From Branchiostoma floridae (Eukaryota; Chordata; Leptocardii; Amphioxiformes; Branchiostomatidae), in assembly GCF_000003815.2 (NCBI RefSeq), contig NC_049993.1:20310167-20343332 (forward strand): a stretch of DNA of 33,166 nt. Direction: 5' to 3'. How positions within the stretch are numbered: the stretch's first letter is position 1; each line of letters begins with the position of its first letter. Both the position numbers and the translations under genes were made by a program. The notes under the pieces are model-generated. The model was not told the DNA's origin. It saw only the letters and a list, made by a program, of their open reading frames with translations, and did no database searches. This document shows positions 14,001 to 26,000 of this stretch, piece after piece.

Positions 14001-17000
14001 GAAAAATAAAAGTGTATACGTAGATTTCAACACAAATGATGCCCATGGATGACTCTCCTTTTTACGTTTGTGCATTCTGGTGTCTTTAATGTCATATTTT
14101 TCGTTCCTGAAAGCTGCCCGGCCGGGCCCTGGTTTGAAAAAGTGATGTTAGCCTGAAGGGAGCAAGGAAGGATAGACACCCATGTCGAGGTCCTCTGTAA
14201 GTACAATGGTCATAACACGTTCGTTTGTAACAGGCTTAGAGGGTTGGTAAGTCAGAGTAAGTGATATAGAAATGTCGCGAACATTTTCATCGCAAAGAAA
14301 CGTGTTGATCCAAACCACCATAGACGAAACTTAAAAACTTTCACAGGAAATGAAGCTACTTTTCCAGGTAAGACCTACGTCACATTTCCAAACCGGGGCC
14401 CGGCCGGGCAGCCTTTGGGAACGAAAATGATAACATAGTAGACACCAAACTACACAAGACGTAAAGAGAATAGTTTTACGTATCCATTTCTATTTTTCAT
14501 TTCTACAGCGTAATCAGGCCCAGGTTTGGAAATAAAGGAAGGAAAGCTTGCCTCACCATCGACCATCTGGAACTTGCGGCTCTCGGAGTACTGGATACCC
14601 TTGTTGAAGGGCTTGCACAGGCGGAGGGCGATCTTGCACAGCTGGCTCATCTTCTTGTCCTGCTGCAGCTTGCTCTCGGAGCGGCTCTTCAGGTCAGTGT
14701 ACACGTACTGGCCGACCTGAGGACGGAAGGGTACCGATAAGTTAGTGCATCGTATAGGCAAAAAAAGGGGGGGGGGGAAATAGCTTTTGTTTAAAGCTAT
14801 CTTGCTGTGGAACTCATATGCCGGTCAAGAAATGACAACACTATCCTCTAGAGCAACAAAATAGAATGCAAGTTGTTAAAACAAGTAGAACATATCTAGA
14901 ATGACTAGAACTCTGCAGTTTGATGACGATGGCTGCCTCTGCAGTTTAGCAACTACGGTACCGACATCTCCATTCGACATTTTGGCCGAACGAAAAGTGG
15001 ATGGATGGTTGCATGTATTCGATTTAGAAACGAAAGGAGACTAACGTCAACCTCAAAACTCCACGATTGGCCTCCAAATCCACAAAAGACGCTGTGAACT
15101 GCCCTAATTCCAGAAATCTACCTTCATCTACTAGATGGAAGGATGCCTACTGACTAAGTAGACTTTAAAAGCCATAATATTCTACATGAAGAATGTGGGC
15201 TTTCACAGAAGAAGACTACTTGACAAAGACATGAATACACGAAAAAGACACGAACCTGGTTGGAGGTCTCCCTCTGGGTGGACTGGGCGATCAGCTCAAA
15301 GTATTAACAAACAAACAAACAAACAAACAAACAAACAAACAAACAAACAAACGAACCTGGTTGGAGGTCTCCCTCTGGGTGGACTGGGCGATCAGCTCGA
15401 TGAAGGACAGGGTGGGCTTGGTCTTCATCATCAGCTCGTAGGCGCGGATGCGCTCGGACTCGGACTTCTCGGGGTTCTGGAAGACGCGCAGGGCGATCTG
15501 GCGCACCTTGTTGGGCAGCTTCTTGGCGACGCGGCTCATGGCATCGATGGCCTGGACGCGCACCTGGGGAGCATGGGGAAAGGGTTTGATTTAGCTGGAG
15601 TGATCTCTCTCGTTTCATTTGAAACTATCATGGATTTCATTTAAACTGTTCTTTTTTTTTCAGAATCGGAGCCGTTTAGAGGGATGTAAATATTTTAACA
15701 TTTTAGAACTGTGTTTTGTGTGCAGTACCCTATCCTACTCTATATGTACTAGACTGCCTGATTTTAGGACATTCCAAGCATTGCATGACTGATAAGTATC
15801 AAGTAGTACCGGACATAAGAAATTACTTTCAGACAAGAGTTTCAACATCCTACGGTCTACCAATCAACTATACGACAAATGTTTGATATACATCATCTTT
15901 GTGCGTCCTTTAGATGTTAAAACGTACAGCGTTGATTGCTGGTAAAGTTTTAAGAAAGCGAAGCTGACCTCCTTGGTGTTGGTCTCGGAGTCCTTGCCGG
16001 AGATGATCTCCTGCAGACGGTCGATGGTCTGCTCCAGACCGGCGTTCTTGATGGCGCGGAGGAAGATCAGCTTCTCCTCCTCAGACTTCTCCTCCTCAAT
16101 ACCCTTCAGCAGCTCCTGTGGACGGGTAAGGAACAGGCACTTCCTTAAAGGCGGCTTGTAAGTATTGGTAACATCTTGATAACGGCAACACATGGTGCTA
16201 TACAGATCAACGAAGTTCAGCATTACTCATTGTTTTCTGTAAATGGTTCAACTTGTTTGCTGCAGACAGCTTCACCGATCCTTGAAAGGATCAGTCTTGA
16301 GACAAAACGTTTAAGATAAAGTCAAATGACGATTTTAAGTTCCCTTACTAAAAAGGGTTAAGAGCCCATGTAAAAGCATAACTTATGAATGGTATCCAAT
16401 ACCATAAAAAGAAACCTTCAAAATCTCTTAAGAAGAAGTATCGTCTATGTAAAAGACTTTTAGGATCCCTTAAGAAAGGGTTTTAAGATGACTTACGCGG
16501 GAGAACTATGTCTGATATAGTATGTAGAATACATTTGGGATTACAAATTAAGAAAGGTTTTAAGACAACTTACGCGGGAGAATTATGTCTATGTTGAAGA
16601 CATTTGGGATTTCGTAAGATAGGGTTTAAGGAGACTTACACGGGAGAACACAGCCTAGAAGACGTTTGGGATTACTTAAGAAAATGTGAAGACGACTTAC
16701 GCGGGAGAACTCCCTCTTGATCTGCTCCAGCTGCTCCTGGTCCTGGGGGCGCCTCTTCCTCATCTGCCCGTCCTTCTGCTTGTTGATCATGCCGTTGATC
16801 ATGGTGCCGAGAGACAGCCAGGCGGACTTGCGGATCTGCTTGCTCTCCTGGGAGCGCTCAGACTTGGCGATCTCCTGGAGGAAAAAACGGTAAAAAGGCA
16901 TCCTCGTGTTAGCGTGAAGGTTCATCTGTGTTGGTACAAATCATTCATTTCCAATACAAAGACAAGATATGGGAAATTAAAGCTAGTCTGTGTTGGCAGC

Positions 17001-20000
17001 ATCCATTCTGAAGCAAGTATGAATTGTAATTTCCAACGCAACGCAAAGAAAAGACATTGGAAATTAAAGTTAAACCTTACTTCAGATCATAATTTCGCTC
17101 TGCTTTACCTTAGCCACACCAGCTTCTAACAAACCTGGGCGGAGGACGCTACCAGCTTCGAAAAACCGCTAACCCATTGCTCTCGTCATACTTCAATAGG
17201 ACTATCTGTCCTGACTATATATCGAAGATCAGTGCACTCGGTTCGGTCGAAAATTCAATGTGTCCACCAAATGCGTAAGAAACTGATTCATTCTTATATA
17301 ACGTTTTGGATGCTTTCACGGATGAGCACACATATGAGCAACTTGCAGAGGATTGATACAACAAATAAACAAACAAATAAACAAGTGTTTACTTACGAGC
17401 ATCTCGCGGGTGGTGCTGGGGCAGGGCTGGATGGACAGGGACAGGCCGGTGAGGAGCAGCTCGGTCTCGCTCTCGGAGAGCCTCTTCAGCTCCATCAGCT
17501 CACGGACGGCGCGGAGGGCCTCGCGCTTGCCGACCAGGGAGACGGCGTCCAGCAGGACCTTGCGGGTCTGGTTCTTCTCCTGGACCTGCTCGTGGGTCAG
17601 GCGCTGCTTCCTCTGCTCACCCTGATAACGTGGGAAAGAAAGATGGATTCGTGAGTACACGGATGGTAAACAAAAAGTACCCTCAGAAATACAGAAGGAT
17701 TGAAGGGTTGGCTGAATCGCTTCTATAGAGTCTTGTCTTGGACAATAAGTTTAAACTCTACCAAGTGCTAACACATGTTTACTTAAATGCTCCCAAGATG
17801 TCATTGACCGATTTTAAGACAGGGTAAGACAACCGGAAGTTGCGTTCGCCATGGTAATCTGACCAATGTTTTATTTATATTTTCATTTGTTTCTTTGTGT
17901 ATTTGTATGTTTGTATGTTTGTTGTCCTCACCTGGTTCAGGGGCTTGGTGATCAGTTCCTTCAGGATCTTCTTCATCTGCTCCTCGTTCAGCTGACGCAG
18001 CTCCTTGACGAGCTCGACGAACTTGCGGGGGGCCTGCTCGGAGACGGAGTGCTTCATCTCCTTGGAGATCTCCTTGGACAGACGCTCGATCTTCTCCTTC
18101 CTCTCCTGGGTCTTCTCCTCGCGGCGCTCCTCGGAGTCGGTCCTCTGGGACTCCTCCTTTTAAAATCATCAAAAAAACTTCATGAGCATTGGCAGAAGTC
18201 ATCATCTGAATTATTGCTAAGGGCTTGGTCACATAGGTCGTGCGATCGTCGTACCGTAACGACATTTTGGAGAGCAAAAATGTACATCTCTGTGGCAAAG
18301 TTCAACTGTCTTGGGTACACAAAATGCTGTTTGGATCCATGTCCATGGTTAGTTCTGCAACGGCTTGCATGATATCCTATGTGACCGTACCCTAATTTAG
18401 CACGCCCAAAAACTTCTCAAAGCGTTTAAAGTTCGAAAATACAGAACATTACACACAGTTGGCGCTATACAATTTACAACAGACAACGACTGACTGAAGA
18501 AAGACGGAGTACAGTTACAGGGTGTCCCGACTACTGCAGCTGCAGAGCGTAGTTAACTACTACAATAGACGAACGGTTTAAAATCACAGGCAAAACACTT
18601 ACAGAACAACACTTTGGAAGTACCTTCTCGAAGACGAAGCTCAGGTTTCCCTTCAGCTCGGAATCAAGGGGCTCGGGCATGCGCTCAGACATCTGCTTGG
18701 CCTCCTTCAGCTTCAGGGTCTGCCTGTGGGGAGGGAGGGAGGGAAGGAGAGAGCGGTGAGTGGAGGAATAAAGGAATAAATTGAATATATGGATGAGTGA
18801 ATGAATAAAAGAATGAGCGGTTAAATGGATAAATGATAGTGGATGAATGATTGATTCATGAATAGAGCCAAAGAATGAATATATGAATGAATGAATAAAT
18901 GAATGAATGAATGAATGAATAGATAAATGAATGAATGAATGAATGAATGAGCACATCGGTGGATGACTAAGGAGTGAATCAAAGCCAATGAATGAATGAA
19001 AGAAAGATTTGATTTTACAAAGAAATAATAAGATTAAGAAGTGACGAGTTAAAAAAACTTAGTGCATCAGAAAACAACATCGCATGAATTGAAAGTATTA
19101 AAAGTATTTCATAGGTATCAGAAGAAGGAAGACGCCTTACTTGGAGAAGGTGATGACCTCACCGCCCTGCTTGCTGTAGGGCTGGAAGACGTGCTGAGAG
19201 CGGACCTCGGACTGCTGGATCAGGAACTTGTCGCTGCGGAGCTTGTCGGAGACGACCAGCAGACGGGAGACGGAGCTGGACTCCAGCTTGTCCTCCTTGC
19301 GGTCCTTGCTCTCCTGCGGGATGACAGGAAGAAAAGAGGCGTTAAAGCCTGATTAAATCTCGCTTATAGCAGCCCGCCAAACATCCGCCGCCCCCCTAGG
19401 GAGGGGCCAGTTACAGCCCTGGACAGCGGAGTTTGTGTTACACAGACTAGAGGTGTTAGACCTAAGATAAAAATGTAGTGTTTCCGGCCTTTTTTGGTCT
19501 ACCTATAGCGCTAGAAAAGGACACAAAATTTCGATCTGACATCCGAGTGATGAAAAGTTTCTCTAACATGTTCTCTTCATTTCTACACTGTTGAAATAAA
19601 AAAACTTTTCTTGCACAGATTTGGCTGTTTAGATGCGAGTTTTCAAATTCAAGCCGAGTTTCTAAATTCTTTAAGGTCTAAACTTACGACCTTGAACTTC
19701 TTGGCGGGGACGAGGGGGTGTGTCTTAATTTCTAACTCCTTCAAGAGGTTCTAGCAAAGCAAGAAGTTGAGACTTACGTCCTTGCTCTTCTTGGCGGAGA
19801 GGAGGGAGTGCAGCTTCTCGACCTTCTGGCGGCAGTTCTGGTAGTCCTTGGTCTTGGTGACCTCGAACAGGTTCTTCTGCAGACGGGACTCGCGGATGTC
19901 GTACTGGGTCTCGCACTGGCCGCTCACGTCCTGCTCCATGATGCGGAACAGCTTCTCGGTGGACTTGTCGTAGGCGCGGTTGGACTTGCTCTTGTCCTTG

Positions 20001-23000
20001 GAGTCCTTGTCCAGGGTCTCGACGTTCTTGGGGTCCATGGTGACCTGTAGAGGAGAGAGAAATAAACAATGTAAACAGTGAATAGAGACGGGAGCGACAG
20101 GGGTTATCTGGCGCCTACAAGGCGGACGGAGTCCCAACCAGTCTTTGTGTTGGTTAGGTAACTTTCAGTTATTTCATAAGTTAAACACGGCTTCATGGGT
20201 AGAAAATTGATATGCAGATCAGTAACTTATCTATCAATGACAAACTAAAATTTTTCTCTCAATGTAATTTTCTTTGCACCATCGCTATAAAATATTGCCA
20301 CAGAACTTGGTTCCATCGAGTTCCAGTACAATGTAGTTCTAGAATATTAATGAAATGAAATTTGTTCACAAATGAAAAACAAGCAGGCCTTACTTCTAAC
20401 ATGTTCCAGATATCAAATATCCATAAACAAACAAACAAACAAACAAACAAACAAACAAACAGGTCTCACCTGGAGCATGTTCCAGATACCACGCTTGATG
20501 TTGACGGACTCCTGGGGCTCGTCCTTCTGGGCCTCGATCTTGGTGACGTTGCCCTTCTCGTAGCGGACCAGGACGGTCTTCTCCAGGTGGCGGCGCAGCT
20601 CGGTCATGGACTTCTCGGTCTCGGAGACCTCCTCCTGAACCTCGCGGGACGCCTCCCAGATGGACTCCTCCTGCTCGCTGCTGGACTTGCGGGACTTCCT
20701 GAAAATCGGAAGACAAGGATAAAACTTTAACATCGATGACCAATTTGTTCCTATACAGTAGATGCCAGTTAATTGCACAACGGATTAACGCACACGTCTG
20801 TTAACTGCACGGAATCCCAAAATCCCAAACCAGTGTGGTCCAGCTAGATAACTTCGCATTATTGCACCAGTCGGATAATTGCACGAAATTCACTGGCAAA
20901 TAGACCGTGCAATTAAGCGGCCTCTACTGTACAACAAAGTGTTTAACCTAATAAGCCGACATTTTGATAACCCTCTATCACGTTTTTCATGTTTGACTTC
21001 ACGCTGGAACAATACGCTCATAACATTCCACTTTAACAGATCGAAATGGCGACAACCCTCCCCATTATACATCACCCCCTTGGGAAAACAAAATGGCTGC
21101 GCCCATGGACGGAAACGAAGCCAATACAGGTTTTGCAAAAGTGCTTACTTATTACTAGCAGTGTCATTATTCCCACCATACACCATTTCCATTGCAAACA
21201 AAATGGCGACGTACAGATGGCGGCGTCCACGGACGCAAACGAAACCACTACAGGTTTGCAACAAAAGTGCTTACTTCTGCTGGTTGCGCTCCTGTTGCTC
21301 ATAGTGCTTCTTCCCATCATACACCAGTGCCAATGGAAACAAAATGGCGGTGCACAAATGGTGGCGCCTATAGACGCAAACAAAGCCAATACAGGTTTGC
21401 AACAAAAGTGCTTACTTCTGCTGGTTGCGCTCCTGCTGGTCGCGGCGCTCCTGCTCCTCGGAGAGGGTGCGCTCCACGGAGAGGCGCTCCTCGGAGTCGA
21501 AGTCCAGCTCGAACTCGGTGCTCTTCTGGAACTCCTGGTCGAAGGCGTGGCGCTGGCGCTGCTCGGGGCGCTGAGGACGGAAGGAATGAGGGAATGAATG
21601 AATGAATGAATGAATGAATGAATGAATGAATGAATGAATGAATGAATGAATGAATGAATGAATGATTCACGTCTACTGATATGTATCGTCCCGATGAATT
21701 ACTCTGTCCAGTCTTTTAAACTAAACCGCCTAAAAACTTCTTAAGCGCATAAAACGACAGTAAAATGCTCGGGGCGCTAAGGACGGAAGGAAGGATGGAA
21801 TGAATGAATGAATGAATGAATGAATGAATGAATGATTCACGTCTACTGATATGTATCGTCCCGATGAATTACTCTGTCCAGTCTTTTAAACTAAACCGCC
21901 TAAAAACTTCTTAAGCGCATAAAACGACAGTAAAATGCTCGGGGCGCTAAGGACGGAAGGAAGGAGGGAATGAATGAATGAATGAATGAATGAATGATTC
22001 ACGTCTACTGATATGTATCGTCCCGATGAATTACTCTGTCCAGTCTTTTAAACTAAACCGCCTAAAAACTTCTTAAGCGCATAAAACGACAGTAAAATGC
22101 TCGGGGCGCTAAGGACGGAAGGAAGGAGGGAATGAATGAATGAATGAATGAATGAATGAATGAATGAATGAATGATTCACGTCTACTGATATGTATCGTC
22201 CCGATGAATTACTCTGTCCAGTCTTTTAAACTAAACCACCTAACAACTTCTTAAGCGCATAAAACGACAGTAAAATGCTCGGGGCGCTAAGGACGGAAGG
22301 AAGGAGGGAATGAAAGAATGAATGAATGAATGAATGAATGAATGAATGATTCACGTCTACTGATATGTATCGTCCCGATGAATTACTCTGTCCAGTCTTT
22401 TAAACTAAACCGCCTAAAAACTTCTTAAGCGCATAAAACGACAGTAAAATGCTCGGGGCGCTAAGGACGGAAGGAAGGAGGGAATGAATGAATGAATGAA
22501 TGAATGAATGAATGAATGAATGAATGATCCACGTCTACTGATATGTATCGTCCCGATGAATTACTCTGTCCAGTCTTTTAAACTAAACCACCTAACAACT
22601 TCTTAAGCGCATAAAACGACAGTAAAATGCTCGGGGCGCTAAGGACGGAAGGAAGGAGGGAATGAATGAATGAATGAATGAATGAATGAATGAATGATCC
22701 ACGTCTACTGATATGTATCGTCCCGATGAATTACTCTGTCCAGTCTTTTAAACTAAACCACCTAACAACTTCTTAAGCGCATAAAACGACTGTAAAATGA
22801 ATGTCTTGACAGAACATCTTAGGAGAAAGTGAGAAAGTGAAAGTGCCTGTACCTTCTCCTCCTTGGGATCCTTGGCGAGAAGCCTCAGCTCGCGCTCCTC
22901 GGGAGACTCCATCTCGCCGCGGAGGGACTTGAACTTGATCTTCTCCAGGCGCATCAGGACGTCCTGGGGGAAGAAACAAGAATGGATGAGTGAGTGAGTG

Positions 23001-26000
23001 AATGAATGAGGGGGGAGGGAGGGAGGGAGGGAGGGAGGGAGGGAGGGAGGGAGGGAGGGAGGTAGGGAGGGAGGGGAAGTGGATTGTTTGAATGACCGGA
23101 TGATTAAAAAAAAAAACTAGGTGCTAGTCAACCCAGTTATGAACCGTGACGAGGGGGATGCAGAACTTAGCCACGTTTGGGACTGTGTTCTCGACGCAAA
23201 AGCGCCACCTACATCGGCTACATAATTATAAACCAGAACTTTAGTCAGAATCTCTGAGGAAGATGTCTGAAGACATCGAAACATCAGCAGGTAAGAGACA
23301 CTGGTTGTGCAAAACAGATCTCCAATACCCTACAAGCTCTATCAACCTGGTGAAATTATTTTCGGAGGGAAAATAAAATGATGATGGACGTTTTACCTTG
23401 TCGGTCTTGAACTGCAGGCGAACCTCAGCCTCGATCTTCATGCCGGAGTACTTGTCGGAGGTCTGGGGGATGCCGGACTTGACATCTCCCTCGTATTTGT
23501 AGACGTATTCCTTGCCTTGTTCGAAAACTAAGGGCAAAAGAAGAAGAAACTTTTATAACGGTTTCAGCCTTCAAAATCTACTTCGTAGAACAGTTTTTGT
23601 GTCTTGGGGTAAGACGTATTCATTGCCTTGTTCGAAAACTGGGGTAAAAAGAAGAAGACACTTTAAAGTTTTAGGCTGCAAGATCTACTCAGCTTCGTCG
23701 TACATTTTTTTTTTGTACTGGGGTAAGATGTATTCCTTGCCTTGTTCGAAAATTGGCGGAGAAAGAAGAAACTTTTATGTTTTACTTTAAGTCTAGAAGA
23801 TCTACTCAGTTTCGTAGTGCGTTTTTTTTATATCTTCGAAATTCGGGCGATTTTAGCAAATTGACATCGCCCTCGTATTCGTGGCGTATTCCTTGCCTTG
23901 TTGAAAAACTGGAGGACAGAAAAGGAAGGAACTTTAACATTCTATCGCCGTAAGAGTTTTTTGTTTGTCGTACGAGATTTATGTTCTCCCCGATAGGGAA
24001 AAACATATTGTTTCGCTGGTCTGTTCTTCTTATCACTATCATTACAATTGTAGACAGATTCCTTACCTTGTTAAGATATACGGCAAATTGGCAATTGTTT
24101 AAGGGTAAAATGTTAGATGATATGGAAATAGAAAAAAATCCACAATGGAAGGATTGCACGGGATGTTTGAAAATAACCTTGTGGCCAACGGTTCGCCAAC
24201 CACTATAAAGCAGTCAAAGTTTAACTTACAGCGAAAATATATGTAGACGTCAGAATTTAAATACAGTGTTGTAGATGTAAAGGGTTTGCCAAAAAGGCAT
24301 CTGAAGTGAGCAAAATCCGTTCAACTAAAGTCATGGTACTGCAGCCCATTTTCAGAGCACAGAAGCAAATCTGCCGAACTGTGCGACAGCCCGGGTGCCT
24401 GAGCCACGTTAGGCGGCTGGGGGGTCACAGATCAATGCTGGGCCCGCCTAACTGCAAACAGCGACCGCGATATGCGGCCGGTTTTAGCGATAAGGGCACA
24501 CGAATGAACCACTACGTAAACATGTCCGGTTTAAGGAGTAAGGTTTAAACGTGCGGGGGACAAAGTTCCACTTCAAATATCGCTGAACCGTTGAAATCTT
24601 ACACCGCCACGTCACCAACCGTATCGATTACACGGTCAGCCAATCACAGCGCACTAAGGAGTGAAATTCGGAAATCTGAAACCCTCGCCACGTCACCTGC
24701 CGTATCGATTACACTTAGGGCCAATCAGCGGACAGTATTCCTAGCCAACCAATCAGGAGACGCCCCGCCTACACGGGTCCCCGTTTGGACAAACATATGA
24801 GCTCATTGTTTAAAGGGAAAAAAGTTCGAATCAGCTGTTCGTTCGGGAGACGCTTTAACCGTCCTGAAAAACAGATTTTTAAACACCGCTAAAGCAGGAA
24901 AAAAAGTCGGTGTACCCAATTTCAAGGTATTGCAAAGTAGGTAAGAACCAAAAACTGGAGAACTTTTTCTCTTTTATCGCCAGGGAACGTTTAAAGTACT
25001 GCTTCAGGACCTTAGCGACCGCCCTCCTTTAAACCCCCACTAGCACTGCAGAGTGGCTAGTCAGTCTTCAAACGTTACCCTAAATCTTACAAACTAACAG
25101 CAAAGATTCTAAAAGTACCGGACGGTTGGCTCTGCCAGAAAAAGAAACAGTCACATAATTTGTAAAAATGTTTCAAGGACAAAATGGCGGAGGAATACTC
25201 ACCCTTTTCCCGAAGTTCCTCGGGGTTCAGGGCAGCCTCTGTGGAAGAAAAGAGAGAGAAGGAAAAAAAAAGTCAGACGACATCTTAAAATCACGCCTGT
25301 TCTAATGTGCTTTATTAGGCTGCGTCGATGGCGAGCGACGCACTTAGCTAGCTAACCGTTAAAGACATGTGCTTAATATTTCTCGCAAAGGAAGAAAAAG
25401 CTTTTTTTTTTGGCAGCTTGATTTGTGAAGTGATAGACCAGTTCCCCTCGCCATCATGCGGTACACAAGCGAACCGAAGCTCGCTGGACGCAACAGGGAT
25501 GCAAGCCTGAAGTCCGTTAACGGAAAGTTGGAATAGAGACAAAATTGTGCATTTCTGAAAGGGCGACAATTACTGTACATCGATGCATTCTTCTATACGT
25601 ATACAGTTCTCTTGGTCCGAATAGTGTTTAAAAAGAATTGAAAGTGGTATGGAAAAAGGTTTCGACAAGTGGGAACTCTTTTGGTCTGTCTCACTACGAC
25701 TTGGAGTAAAATGCACCGGCCACGACTTCTAGAGATGCTCAGATGTTACAGTGATACGTCCGCATCTTTTCTATGCGTTAAACGAAGATTAAGACACTTC
25801 CGAACAGCAAAGCCATTTGCAACATCAATGCATTACTGACTATGACGGGAGACGTGACTGACAGTATGAGCATACAGCGGTCAGGATGGTAGAGAACATA
25901 CTACAAATCTAAGTACGGAAACTGCTGTGAGGCACAGGAAACAATTTGTTGCAAGATGCAATAGCTACCCGACAAACTACAATGCATTGCTTATGGTGAG

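Noticed and set aside
16701-16874. RKRR in exon 12 as a furin processing site
   Set aside because: Pro follows directly, which normally blocks cleavage; left as a note only.
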